Shown here: in pieces, positions 6,808 through 15,645 of the stretch | How positions within the stretch are numbered: position 1 is the first letter of the stretch | Layout: each line of letters opens with the position of its first letter | Origin: an uncultured Planctomycetota bacterium | GTDB lineage: Bacteria; Planctomycetota; Phycisphaerae; UBA1845; Fen-1342 | Assembly: GCA_900696525.1 (NCBI GenBank) | Contig: CAADGL010000012.1 | Location: 310,001 to 374,000, forward strand | DNA length: 64,000 bases | Direction of reading: 5' to 3' | Position numbers and translations under genes: made by a program | The notes under the pieces: model-generated | Database searches by the model: none | What the model was told of the DNA's origin: nothing | Seen by the model: only the letters and a program-made list of their open reading frames with translations

Positions 6808-9137
6808 GCGCCGACTTGCCGTTGTCCGCCACCTTGGCGCCCCTGCTGGCCGACGGCCAGGTGCCCGATTGGCTCTACAACGTCTACCTGTTCGTGCTGG
6901 TGGTGATCGGCTTTTCGATCATCATCTTCGTGCACGAGCTGGGGCACTTCCTCGCCGCCAAGTGGGTCGGCATCCGCGTCGACCGTTTCGCGGTCGGCTT
7001 CGGTTACCGCCTGTTCGGCTATCGTCGCGGCGAGGGCTTCACCTTCGGCGACCGCCCGGATTACAACGCCGAGGAGCTGCGCGAGAAGGGCTACGGCGAG
7101 ACGGACTACTGCTTCAAGGCCCTGCCGGTGGGCGGTTACGTGCGCATGCTGGGGCAGGACGACATCGTGGTCGACGACAAGTCGGGCGACATCAAGATCA
7201 GCGAAGACCCGCGAGCCTTCCCCAACCGCCCCGTCGGCCAGCGCATGATCGTCGTCAGCGCCGGCGTGATTTTCAACCTGCTCTTCGCCGCCCTCCTGCT
7301 GGGTGGCATCTTCATGCACGGCACCGAGATGGACGCGCCGCTGATCACGGTGCTCCCGGGAGACCCGGCGTACGGCAAGCTCCAGACCGGTGACCGGATC
7401 GTGCGGATCAACGGCGCCCCGGTCGAGAGCTTCCGCGACATCCTGGTCGAGCCGATCCTGTCGAGCGGCGTGGTGTCCATCGACCTCGTGCGCGACGGCG
7501 AGGAGATCCGCAACATCGTCGTCGACGCCCCCAAGGCGCCCGATTCGGGACTGCGCACCATCGGCGTCGCGCCTTTCCTGAACATCAAGGTCGCCACCGA
7601 CGCCAGGCCGGTGCTTGCGCCGGTTGACCTGGCCCCGCCCGAGGCCGTTGCGCCAGGGGCCGTCCAGGACGGGCTGGTCGCGCTGCCCGCCCCGAGGAAG
7701 GGCGACCTCATCCGCGACGTGAACGGCGTGAAGGTCACCAACTTCGCGGAGGTGCGCGAGGAATTCCGCGCCAGCGGCGGCGGCCTGCTGCGCATGACCG
7801 TCGAGCGCGCCGATCCCGGCGCGCCGCCGGATGCCCCGCGCCGCACCGTGACCGTCTACCAGACGGCCGAGCTGCTGGTCGTGCCAGACCTGATCCCCGA
7901 CGGGGTGATCGACCCGCTGGCGTACGTGAAGGCCAGCCATCTGCTGGGGATGCACCGGCGGCCGAAGATCCGCGACCTGCCAGACGGCCCGGCCAAGTCG
8001 GCGGGGCTTCAGCCCGGGGACGTGATCGTCGAGTGGGACACGGTGCCGAACCCGACGTACGCGGAGCTGCTGGCGAACATCCGCGCCAACGCGGGCAAGC
8101 CGGTCCGCGTGCTGGTGCAGCGCGGCAGCGAGCGCGTCGGTCCGCTCCACGTGACCCCCAAGCGCCCGTTCCAGCTCTTTGGCCAGGCCATCCCGAAGAT
8201 CCACGCCGAGTTCTGCCCGTTCGAGTCCGACCTGCCGGTGGTGGCGGACATCGAGCCCAACACGCCCGCGGCCGAGATGAACCTGCCGCGCGGGGCGCGA
8301 CTGCTGGCGATCGACGGAACGCCGGTGCGCGACTGGCACGACGTGGTGCGGCTGCTGAAGGCGGCGGCCGGGCGGCAGGCGCGCGTGAGTTACCAAAGCG
8401 GCGAAGCCCGCGCCGAAGGCGTGCTGCGCGTGCCGGGAAGCGTGGTGAGCGCGCTGGACCTGCCCGTGACCGCGTCGATCGTGAGCATCGACGGAGAGGA
8501 CAAGGTGCGCGTCCGCGGGCGCGAGGAGTCGTTCGGCAACAACCCGGTGCTGATCGGCGCGGCGCTGCGCCAGCACGTGGGGCGGACGGTGAAGATCGAA
8601 TACCGCGCGGCGGCGGCGGCGCCGGTGCAGACGGCCGAATACCTGGTGCGGGCCGACGAGACCGATCCGTGGCCGATGCGCATCGTGTACCAGCCGGCGG
8701 GCCTGAACCCGGAGATTCACAAGATCTACGTCAGTGCGCACGGCAACCCGCTGACGGCGCTGCGCATGGGCGGGCGCGAGGTGCTGTTCTGGGTGGTGCG
8801 CACCTACCAGATCATCAAGCAGATGGTGAGCCGCGACGTCGGCGTGCAGCATATGTCCGGGCCCGTCGGGATTTTTGGCGCCGCGGTGCAGCACGCCCGC
8901 GCGAGCTGGACCGACCTGCTGTACTTCATGGCCTACATCTCGATCAACCTGGCGGTGCTGAACTTCCTGCCGATCCCGGTGATGGACGGCGGGCTCATGG
9001 TGTTTCTGCTGATCGAGAAGATCAAGGGCAAACCGCTCAGCATCAAGACGCAGATGATCACGACGCTGGTCGGGCTGGCGGCGATCCTGCTGGTCGCGAT
9101 CCTCGTCACAGTGCAGGATATCGGCCGGCTGTTCTGA
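6798..9137 (+). CDS. rseP: RseP-type site-2 intramembrane metalloprotease with multiple PDZ domains
   Basis: RseP cuts membrane-spanning anti-sigma factors and leftover signal peptides in the inner membrane. The zinc motif HELGH is at residues 46-50 in the first membrane helix. The conserved NFLPIPVMDGG motif with the third zinc ligand is near residue 725. The start is GTG at 6798 inside the end of dxr. At 779 residues the protein is much longer than E. coli RseP (450) because the periplasmic part is expanded: I count about four PDZ-like modules (roughly residues 185-250, 285-340, 385-450, 470-540), each with a G-D-I/L pattern, followed by an extra beta-rich segment before the final helices. 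A RidA-family gene follows 43 nt downstream. Confidence 0.95.
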   Translation: MLLSADLPLSATLAPLLADGQVPDWLYNVYLFVLVVIGFSIIIFVHELGHFLAAKWVGIRVDRFAVGFGYRLFGYRRGEGFTFGDRPDYNAEELREKGYGETDYCFKALPVGGYVRMLGQDDIVVDDKSGDIKISEDPRAFPNRPVGQRMIVVSAGVIFNLLFAALLLGGIFMHGTEMDAPLITVLPGDPAYGKLQTGDRIVRINGAPVESFRDILVEPILSSGVVSIDLVRDGEEIRNIVVDAPKAPDSGLRTIGVAPFLNIKVATDARPVLAPVDLAPPEAVAPGAVQDGLVALPAPRKGDLIRDVNGVKVTNFAEVREEFRASGGGLLRMTVERADPGAPPDAPRRTVTVYQTAELLVVPDLIPDGVIDPLAYVKASHLLGMHRRPKIRDLPDGPAKSAGLQPGDVIVEWDTVPNPTYAELLANIRANAGKPVRVLVQRGSERVGPLHVTPKRPFQLFGQAIPKIHAEFCPFESDLPVVADIEPNTPAAEMNLPRGARLLAIDGTPVRDWHDVVRLLKAAAGRQARVSYQSGEARAEGVLRVPGSVVSALDLPVTASIVSIDGEDKVRVRGREESFGNNPVLIGAALRQHVGRTVKIEYRAAAAAPVQTAEYLVRADETDPWPMRIVYQPAGLNPEIHKIYVSAHGNPLTALRMGGREVLFWVVRTYQIIKQMVSRDVGVQHMSGPVGIFGAAVQHARASWTDLLYFMAYISINLAVLNFLPIPVMDGGLMVFLLIEKIKGKPLSIKTQMITTLVGLAAILLVAILVTVQDIGRLF

Positions 9138-9180
9138 GCGACGCGCGAGCCGTCGCACACCCCCGGCCTCGGAGCCGCGC

Positions 9181-9639
9181 ATGAGCAAACCCAGCGAGCG
9201 ACTCAAGGAACTCGGCATCACGCTCCCGCCCGTCCCGCGGCCTGTGGCGGCGTACGTCCCCGCGGTGCGGCACGGCAGTCTGCTGCTGCTGAGCGGGCAG
9301 ATTCCGGTGCGCGAGGGCCGCGTCGTCTACACCGGCACGGCGGGACGCGACCGCAAGCTCGAGGAGGCCCAGGAGGCCGCCCGGCTCTGCGCGCTGAACG
9401 CGCTGGCGGTGGCGGCGGACGCGGCCGGCGGCGTCGACAACCTGAAGCGCGTGCTGAAGGTCGTCGTCTACGTGGCCTCGCACGAGGGCTTCACCGACCA
9501 GCACCTCGTCGCCAACGGCGCCAGCGCCTTCCTGGCCGACGTGCTCGGCGAGGCGGGCAAGCACGCCCGGGCGGCGGTCGGCGTGGCCGAGCTGCCGCTG
9601 AACTCCACGGTCGAGGTGGATGTCACGTTCGAGGTATGA
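9181..9639 (+). CDS. RidA/YjgF/YER057c family protein
   Basis: A 152-residue member of the Rid family, small trimeric enzymes that hydrolyse reactive enamine/imine intermediates from amino-acid metabolism. Typical patterns are visible: the LSGQIPV strand, the alternating VKVVVYVAS strand, and a C-terminal NSTVEVDVTFEV. The canonical RidA active-site arginine of the C-P-R motif is not obvious, as the matching region reads KHARAAVGVAELPL; this suggests one of the Rid subgroups without confirmed deaminase activity. It lies between rseP and argH (gaps 43 and 24 nt), probably in one transcript. Confidence 0.88.
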   Translation: MSKPSERLKELGITLPPVPRPVAAYVPAVRHGSLLLLSGQIPVREGRVVYTGTAGRDRKLEEAQEAARLCALNALAVAADAAGGVDNLKRVLKVVVYVASHEGFTDQHLVANGASAFLADVLGEAGKHARAAVGVAELPLNSTVEVDVTFEV

Positions 9640-9663
9640 GGCGGCGCGCCTCGCGCAGCGGTC

Positions 9664-11040
9664 ATGGAAGCCAGGTGCACACAGGTGAGCGAACCCAGGC
9701 GGCTGTGGGACAAGGGCGAGGCGCTCGATGCCCGCATTCACCGTTTCACGGTCGGAGACGATCCGGCGCTCGACCGCGAGCTTCTCCACTGGGACTGCCT
9801 CGGCTCCGCCGCCCACGTCCGCACGCTTCAGCGCGCCGGGCTGTTGACCGCTGACGAAACCGCGTCGCTGCTCGGCGAGCTGGCCGCGATTGACGCCCGC
9901 GCCCGCGCCGGCCGCTTCGACATCTCGCCCGAACAGGAAGACTGTCACACGGCCATCGAGAATCACCTCGCGCAACGCTGCGGGCCGGCCGGCCAGAAGG
10001 TCCACACCGGGCGCTCGCGCAACGACCAAGTCGCCGCCGCCATGCGCCTCTTCATGAGACACCACGCGCTGCGCTTCGCCGCCGGACTCGAGGCGCTCAT
10101 CGCCGAGTTGCTCGGCCGGCTGGCCCAGGACGGCGGCGTCCGCATGCCCGGCTACACGCACATGCAGCCCGCGATGCCGTCGAGCGTCGGACAGTGGCTG
10201 CACGCTCACGCCGAGGCGGCCCTCGAGCAACTGCGCGCCGTGGAAGACCTGCTGACCCGGCTCGATTCGTGCCCGCTCGGCACGGGCGCCGGCTTCGGCG
10301 TCGGCCTGCCGCTGGACCGCGAGTACACGGCGCGGCTGCTGGGCTTCGCCCGGGCGCAGCGCAGCCCCATCGACGTGCAGAACAGCCGCGGGCGCCTCGA
10401 AACCTACTTTGCGCGTGTCGCCGCCGACGTCGCCGCCATCATCGAGAAGCTCGCCTGCGACCTGCTGATCTACACCGGCCCGCCGTACGGCTTCTTCGAG
10501 CTTCCAGCGGCGCTGACGACCGGCTCGTCGATCATGCCGCAGAAACGCAACCCGGACGTGCTGGAGCTGATGCGGGGGTGGGCGGGGCGGCTGCGGGCGC
10601 GCGTGGTCGAGCTCGAATGGGTGCGGGGCAAGCTGCCGTCGAGCTACCACCGCGACCTGCAACTGACGAAGGCTCCAACGCTCCAGGCCGCCGCCGGGGC
10701 CCAGGACCTGCTCGAAGTCGGCGCCGCGGTGATGCGCGAGCTCGCCGTGCGGAAGGAGCGCCTGGCCGCGGCGATGAGCGACGAGCTGTACGCGACGGAC
10801 GCGGCGTATGCGCTGGTGCGGCGGGGCGTGCCCTTTCGCGAGGCCTACGCGCGGATCGGCGAGCAGGTGCGCGCGGGCGTGTTCCGCGCGGACGCCGGGG
10901 CGCGGGCCGGCGCGGCGGGGCTGGTGGATGAGCGGGTGCTTTCGGAGCTGCGGGCGGACGTGGCGGAAGCGGCGGGGCAGATCGCGCGGATTCGAGAGCG
11001 GGTGGACGCGGCGGAGGGCGCGCTGCTCAATTGTGGCTGA
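9664..11040 (+). CDS. argH: Argininosuccinate lyase
   Basis: ArgH splits argininosuccinate into arginine and fumarate, the last step of arginine synthesis. The superfamily signature GSSIMPQKRNPD is near residue 286, with the active-site TGRSRNDQVA segment near residue 116 and the YTHMQPAMP segment near 163. The 458-residue length is normal. Two starts are possible: the ATG at 9664, and a GTG at 9685 that has a better-placed AGGTG ribosome site at 9673-9677; I give the longer form. The 3' end overlaps the convergent mcsB stop by 14 nt. Confidence 0.96.
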   Translation: MEARCTQVSEPRRLWDKGEALDARIHRFTVGDDPALDRELLHWDCLGSAAHVRTLQRAGLLTADETASLLGELAAIDARARAGRFDISPEQEDCHTAIENHLAQRCGPAGQKVHTGRSRNDQVAAAMRLFMRHHALRFAAGLEALIAELLGRLAQDGGVRMPGYTHMQPAMPSSVGQWLHAHAEAALEQLRAVEDLLTRLDSCPLGTGAGFGVGLPLDREYTARLLGFARAQRSPIDVQNSRGRLETYFARVAADVAAIIEKLACDLLIYTGPPYGFFELPAALTTGSSIMPQKRNPDVLELMRGWAGRLRARVVELEWVRGKLPSSYHRDLQLTKAPTLQAAAGAQDLLEVGAAVMRELAVRKERLAAAMSDELYATDAAYALVRRGVPFREAYARIGEQVRAGVFRADAGARAGAAGLVDERVLSELRADVAEAAGQIARIRERVDAAEGALLNCG

Positions 11041-12088
11041 GACGCGCGCGGATGAGGTCGGCGCGGGCGACGCTGCGCTGCTCGCCGCTGAGGCGCTCGC
11101 CTTGCAGCTTCTGAAGGTGTGCGGGCTGGGTCTGGAGGAACAGCTCGTTGACCGTGCGCAGGTCAACGGAGTGCAGGCGGCCGACGTGCAGGCCCATGCG
11201 CACGTGCGAGAGGCATTGCAGGGCCTCGTTGGAGCTGATGACCCGCGCGCTTCGCAGCAGCCCCATGGCGCGGTGGATGCGGTCGTCGAGCGCGTGCAGC
11301 CGCTCGCGGATCAGCGCGTCGCGCGCCACGCGCTCATACTCGACAATGCGCGGGATGACGCGGTCGCGGAAGTCGTCGAGAATGTCCGCCTCGCTGCGGC
11401 CAAGCGTGATCTGGTTGGATACCTGAAAGAAGTCCCCCAGCGCCTCCGTGCCCTCGCCGTACAGCCCGCGGATCGCCAGCTTCATGTCCTTGGCGGCGTG
11501 AACCACGCGCTCCAGCTCCCCCGTCAGGCGCAGGGCCGGCAGGTGCAGCATCACCGAGACGCGCACCCCCGTCCCGACGTTGGTCGGGCACGCCGTCAGG
11601 TAGCCGTACTGCGCGTGGAACGCGTACTCCAGGTGCGCCTCGAGGGCGTCGTCGATCGCGTCGATCTGCTTCCAGGCGTCGTCGAGCTGCAACCCGCTGC
11701 GCATCACCTGGAGCCGCAGGTGGTCCTCCTCGTTGATCATCAGCGAGGCCGCCTCCGTATGGTCGAACACCACCCGCCGCGCCCCGCTGCCCTCCGCGTG
11801 CTGCCGGCTGATGAGCTGCCGCTCCACCAGCAGCCGGCGGTCGAGCTCGTCGAGCTCGCCGACGTCAACGTTGACGTACTTGTCGAACATCGCCGCCTTG
11901 CGGATCGCCGCGCAGATCGCGTCTGCGATCTCGGCCCGCGCCTCGGCGGTGGCCCGCAGCAGGAACGAATAACCGCGGATGTTCCGCGCCAGGCGGATGC
12001 GCGTCGAGATGACGATCTCGTGCAGCGGACCTTCGCCGCGCAGCCACTCGCCCGCCCGGCGGGCCACCGCGTCCAGCGGGGCGCTCAT
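11027..12088 (-). CDS. mcsB: Protein arginine kinase McsB
   Basis: McsB phosphorylates arginine side chains; in Bacillus this tags proteins for the ClpCP protease and inactivates the CtsR repressor. The 353-residue protein has the guanidino-kinase ATP-binding motif STRIRLARN at residues 28-36, the catalytic CPTNVGTGVRVSVMLHLP segment near residue 165, and the conserved N-D-Q-like RSGLQLDDAW region. The start ATG at 12088 overlaps the mcsA stop in an ATGA, so the two are translationally coupled. No clpC or ctsR lies in the window, so the target protease must be elsewhere. The kinase overlaps argH tail-to-tail by 14 nt. Confidence 0.95.
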   Translation of the reverse strand: MSAPLDAVARRAGEWLRGEGPLHEIVISTRIRLARNIRGYSFLLRATAEARAEIADAICAAIRKAAMFDKYVNVDVGELDELDRRLLVERQLISRQHAEGSGARRVVFDHTEAASLMINEEDHLRLQVMRSGLQLDDAWKQIDAIDDALEAHLEYAFHAQYGYLTACPTNVGTGVRVSVMLHLPALRLTGELERVVHAAKDMKLAIRGLYGEGTEALGDFFQVSNQITLGRSEADILDDFRDRVIPRIVEYERVARDALIRERLHALDDRIHRAMGLLRSARVISSNEALQCLSHVRMGLHVGRLHSVDLRTVNELFLQTQPAHLQKLQGERLSGEQRSVARADLIRARLSHN

Positions 12089-12582
12089 GGCTGCTCCGCC
12101 TTTCGGATGCGGTCGCGCAGCTCGGCGGCCCGCTCGTAGTCCTCGGCGGCCACGGCCTCGGCGAGCAGGCGCTTCAGCCGCCGCACGTCCTGCTGCGTGG
12201 TGCGCGGGATGCCGAGCGACTTGGGCGTCTTGCCGACGTGGTGCGTGCCGCCGTCGTGAGCCCGTTCCAGCAGCGGCGCGAGCACCTCGCGGAACACGTC
12301 GTAATCGTTGGGGCAGCCGAGCAGGCCCTGGTTGCGGAATTCGCGATAGCTGATGCCGCACTGCTCGCAGACGAGGTTCTGGAGCGGCGCCGCGGCCTTG
12401 GGCCCGATGACGAACTTCTCGATCGCCTCGGCCATTGAAATCGGCCCCTCGATCGCGTGCAGGCCCTCTTCCGCCGCGCAGCGCTCGCACAGATGCCGCT
12501 CGGTCTTCTCGCCGCTGCGGGCGATGTCTGTGAGGTGAAACGTGGCCTGGACTTTATTGCAGCGACTGCACAACCACGCCAT
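12085..12582 (-). CDS. mcsA: McsA-type zinc-binding activator with UVR motif
   Basis: McsA activates McsB. The 165-residue protein carries several CxxC pairs expected to bind zinc (Cys 5/8, about 31/34 and 72/75, with another Cys near 89) and a C-terminal UVR motif around residues 128-160 (the paired Arg-Leu helix with DYERAAELRDRIRKAE). The length and order match McsA of Firmicutes. It is the first gene of the mcsA-mcsB pair, with a 4-nt overlap. The region upstream to 12850 is shared with the divergent coiled-coil membrane gene. Confidence 0.93.
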   Translation of the reverse strand: MAWLCSRCNKVQATFHLTDIARSGEKTERHLCERCAAEEGLHAIEGPISMAEAIEKFVIGPKAAAPLQNLVCEQCGISYREFRNQGLLGCPNDYDVFREVLAPLLERAHDGGTHHVGKTPKSLGIPRTTQQDVRRLKRLLAEAVAAEDYERAAELRDRIRKAEQP

Positions 12583-12850
12583 GCGCTGGGCCTCCGCGCA
12601 ACCAACCAGATGCTACGGAGCGCCGCCACGCACGTCAACTGCGACGCGCTGCGCGGCGCGCTGCACCGGCGCGGCGTGCCGGGCCGGGCGGCGCGTCGGC
12701 AATCGACCCTAGCCGATAATGGCGCTGGCGGCGCCGCCCAGACCGCACCGGCTCGCGCGAAGGCCCTGGCTTCCGGCATTCGTGCGCTCTATCATGCGTA
12801 CCGAGGGATTGGGTTACTCGTCCGTGCGAGCGTACAGGGAGGTACCTCAC

Positions 12851-13591
12851 ATGTCCGCTGCCATCTCATTCTGGAAACGTCTTGGTCACATGATCCGCGG
12901 CAACGGCCACGCGCCGGCATTCTCGCCAGCCGACGACGCGCGGCCTGCGGACGTCGGCGAGCCCGCGGCGGCGCCGGGCGAAGGCGCGGCGCCACACGCG
13001 CTGGCGCCCGACGGCCGGCGGGGCTGGCTGCCGCGCGGCGGGAGCGGCTACGAGCGCGTCATCCAGCTCATGGACGCGATGCGCACGCACTTCGACAAGC
13101 AGGATCGCCGCGCCGTGGAGCTCGCGGCGTCGGTGGAGCGCGTCGCGACGACGCTGGACCGCCTGGCCGAGGCGCAGCAGGCGCAGAATCAGCACATGTC
13201 GTCGGTGGCCGAGAACGTCCGCCAGGCGCGCGAGCACGCCGCCACGCTCACCAGCTCGCTGCGCGAGGTGCCGGCGTCGATCCAGGCCCAATCGGAGCTG
13301 GCGCGGCTGCTGGCGCGGCACGTCGAGAGCGCCAGCCAGATAGACGGGCAGCTCATCAAGTCACTTCAGCACTTCGGCAGCGCGGCCGAATCGCTGCGCG
13401 ATACCGGCGCCGCCCAGTTCGAGGCCCTGCAACGGTTGTACGTCACCGACCAGGAGCAGAAGCAGACGCTGGTGACGTTTGTTCGCGAGCAGAACCGCAG
13501 GTTCCTGATCGGGGCCCTGATCGCCGCCGCCCTGGGCATCGGCACGCTGGTGACGCTGGTCGTCACGCTGGTGGTGCTCCTTGGCCGCTAG
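12851..13591 (+). CDS. Coiled-coil protein with C-terminal membrane anchor, function unknown
   Basis: A 246-residue protein. The ATG at 12851 is chosen because GGGAGGT lies 8 nt before it; the frame itself opens earlier. The N-terminal 80 residues are low-complexity and Pro/Ala-rich. Residues about 85-215 are strongly helical with long coiled-coil character, rich in Gln, Glu and Ala, somewhat like chemoreceptor or LemA-type helices but without a recognised motif. A single hydrophobic segment ends the protein (residues 222-244, rich in Leu, Val, Ile), so the coiled coil is probably cytoplasmic and tail-anchored. A small membrane-protein frame starts inside its last codons, suggesting coupled expression. 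Confidence 0.75.
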   Translation: MSAAISFWKRLGHMIRGNGHAPAFSPADDARPADVGEPAAAPGEGAAPHALAPDGRRGWLPRGGSGYERVIQLMDAMRTHFDKQDRRAVELAASVERVATTLDRLAEAQQAQNQHMSSVAENVRQAREHAATLTSSLREVPASIQAQSELARLLARHVESASQIDGQLIKSLQHFGSAAESLRDTGAAQFEALQRLYVTDQEQKQTLVTFVREQNRRFLIGALIAAALGIGTLVTLVVTLVVLLGR

Positions 13592-13811
13592 GGCTGCCTC
13601 GCGATCGCGGCCGGCGGCCCGCGCCGCCTCGACCCGCGGTCCGCGCGCCCGGCGCTGGAGCGTCAGCGGCGCATGGCAGCCGCTGGTGTCGCTCGCGCTC
13701 GGACTGGTCGCCACCACGCTCGTCAGCCACGCCATGGGCTGGCTCAGCCAGTGGCGCAGCGTGCCGCGCCACGAGACCCAGGCCGCCGCGGTCAGCGCGC
13801 GCGACCGCTGA
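13581..13811 (+). CDS. Small single-pass membrane protein (possible)
   Basis: A 76-residue frame starting with TTG at 13581, overlapping the end of the coiled-coil gene by 11 nt. The N-terminal 28 residues are Arg/Ala-rich and one hydrophobic helix lies at about residues 34-56. No homologue is recognised. The overlap and the membrane helix suggest a real, coupled small gene, but the start codon is uncertain and the frame could be fortuitous. Confidence 0.4.
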   Translation: MAARAASRSRPAARAASTRGPRARRWSVSGAWQPLVSLALGLVATTLVSHAMGWLSQWRSVPRHETQAAAVSARDR

Positions 13812-13818
13812 GCCTCGC

Positions 13819-14391
13819 GTGCCGCGCGTGCGGATCGTGCTCGGGTTCATTGCGGCGACGGCCGGCGCGACGGGCTGCGCCATGCGCATCGCGCCGCCCG
13901 CGAACCCTCGCGACCCGGTGACGGTCTACATCGCCGACTACGGCTATCACGCCAGCCTGCTCCTGCCCGATGAGCCGGGCGTCTTTCAGGAATGGGCGTA
14001 CGGCTGGTGGGAGTGGTTCGCCCTGAATCGCAACCGGTGGCACGACGCGCTGACCCTGTTGCTTTTCCCCGGACGCGGGGCGCTCGGGCAGCGCACCCTT
14101 CCCACAGCGGACGACGGAACCCCCTTGCTGCCGCCGGTGGAGCGCCGGTTGGCCCTGCGCGTCGAGCGGGAGAAGGCCGCGGCGCTGCTGGCGCGGCTGC
14201 GCGCCGAGTATGCGGCGGAGGTCGCGACCGAGGTCTACAACGACCAGCTCGATCTGCACCTCGTGCACAGCCGCGACCCGTACTGGATGGGCTACAACTG
14301 CAACGGCGCGATCGCGGCCTGGCTCGAGCGGCTCGGCTGCCGCGTAGGCCTCGCGCGGCAGGTCGCGGTGTTCGAGATCGTCACGCCGTGA
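13819..14391 (+). CDS. Lipoprotein resembling the DUF2459 family
   Basis: A 190-residue predicted lipoprotein starting with GTG at 13819 (a second GTG at 13828 is equally possible). The signal ends GATGC. The mature part opens with a TVYIADYGYHASLLLP strand and includes an EWAYGWWEWF segment and a late YNCNGAIAAWLERLGC segment. This order (a His near the N-terminus, an aromatic G-W motif, and an N-x-C-N near the end) resembles DUF2459 proteins, whose biochemical role is unknown; the match is by eye and tentative. It would be anchored to a membrane facing the periplasm. Confidence 0.65.
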   Translation: MPRVRIVLGFIAATAGATGCAMRIAPPANPRDPVTVYIADYGYHASLLLPDEPGVFQEWAYGWWEWFALNRNRWHDALTLLLFPGRGALGQRTLPTADDGTPLLPPVERRLALRVEREKAAALLARLRAEYAAEVATEVYNDQLDLHLVHSRDPYWMGYNCNGAIAAWLERLGCRVGLARQVAVFEIVTP

Positions 14392-14414
14392 AGGCGGCGG
14401 CGGGCAGCGCGGCG

Positions 14415-15584
14415 CTAGCGCTCGATTCCCGGGGGGGGTTCGGCCTGCGGCTCGACGAATCGCTCGTAGGACTTCAGCCGGCCGGTCAGCTCCTCGAAGA
14501 GGCGGGGCTGCCCTTGGGCGCGCTCGACGGCCTTCCGCAGCCAGGCCACGGCCTCGGCGGGCGAGCCGCGCGCAAAGTGGGCCTGCGCCAGCGTGTCGAG
14601 AATTGCGGCGTCCTTCTCCTCGGTCAGCCGCGCGGCGCGTTTGGCCGCTTCGAGGGCCACGTCGAGCCCGCGCGGACGCAGTCCGTCCGCCGTCAGCAGG
14701 TCCGTTGCCAGGCGGTTGAGCGCGGGGGCGCTCTCCGCGTAGTCGCGCAGGTACCGGCGCGCCAGGACGAGACCCTCGCGCGGCTGGTCGAGGTCGCGCA
14801 GCAGCATGATGATGCGCAGCCGCCGGGAGAACTCGGCCTGCGGCGAGGCGGGATCGAGCGTCTTGTCCTGCGGCACGGTGTTGCACAGCAGGAACACCTC
14901 GCAGCGCAGCCGGTCGGCGAGCCGCTCGGCCCAGGGCGGCCCGGGCTTGCCGAGCCCCAGCTCCTCGAGCGTCAGTTCGATCGTCGCCCGGACCGTCAGC
15001 AGCTCGCCCGGATATCGGCCCATCGTCTGCCAGGTGAACGGGCGGAAGGTGACGCTCGCGACGACCTCCTTGCGCAGCGACCGGCCCTTGACTTCGAGCC
15101 AGGCCGCGGCGCCCAGCGTCCAGCGCGCCGGCCCGTCCGCACCGTCGCGCTCGAAGGACTTGACCTCCGCAAGCCGGCAGGTGATCTCCGGATGCGACGC
15201 CGAATCGAGCAGCGCCGCGCCGCGCAGCAGGTCGTCCAGCGCCGAAACGCCGGTCTCGAACGCCGCCGCCGGTATGCGAAACGCGCCGGCGACCAGCGGG
15301 GGGTCGCTCTCCTTGCGGTCGAACGGCACGACGACGTAGCCGACGACGCGGCGATTGACGGCGACGAGCCGCTGCAAGGGCGCGTCGGAGACGCAGACGA
15401 GCTGGGCATCTTCGCCGGACATCACGTGGTAGACCTCGCCGGCGTCGAGGTGCGCATCCGGGACGATGAGCGTCTGGCCGGACTCGGCGCGCGGCGGGGC
15501 GTCCGCGGCGACGCCAGCGGCGGCGCCGGCGATGGCGACGACCAGGCATGCCAGAGTGCCGACTGGCGCCGAAGGTTGAGTCAT
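14415..15584 (-). CDS. YceI-like domain fused to TPR repeats, exported
   Basis: A 389-residue protein with a signal peptide (about residues 1-27). Residues about 45-215 resemble the YceI lipocalin-like fold: a paired AFRIPAAAFETGVSALDDLL and a later W-LGAAAWLEVKG segment with a following V-F-PF strand. YceI proteins bind isoprenoid lipids or amphipaths in the periplasm. The C-terminal half (about 245-370) is helical with TPR-like repeats (ALNRLATDLL, ILDTLAQAHFARG). The ATG at 15584 has a GAGGA ribosome site. It is the last gene of a minus-strand run with the propeller and the MFS gene. Confidence 0.7.
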   Translation of the reverse strand: MTQPSAPVGTLACLVVAIAGAAAGVAADAPPRAESGQTLIVPDAHLDAGEVYHVMSGEDAQLVCVSDAPLQRLVAVNRRVVGYVVVPFDRKESDPPLVAGAFRIPAAAFETGVSALDDLLRGAALLDSASHPEITCRLAEVKSFERDGADGPARWTLGAAAWLEVKGRSLRKEVVASVTFRPFTWQTMGRYPGELLTVRATIELTLEELGLGKPGPPWAERLADRLRCEVFLLCNTVPQDKTLDPASPQAEFSRRLRIIMLLRDLDQPREGLVLARRYLRDYAESAPALNRLATDLLTADGLRPRGLDVALEAAKRAARLTEEKDAAILDTLAQAHFARGSPAEAVAWLRKAVERAQGQPRLFEELTGRLKSYERFVEPQAEPPPGIER

Positions 15585-15645
15585 GGCTGGCTTCCTCGCG
15601 ATGCGGTGCGGGTGAACGGCCGCGGCCTGGGCCGCGCGGCGGCGG

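Noticed and set aside
6804..9221. 805-codon minus-strand frame over rseP
   Set aside because: It is an antisense shadow in GC-rich DNA, rich in His, Arg and Asp with no domain; rseP motifs are clear on the other strand.
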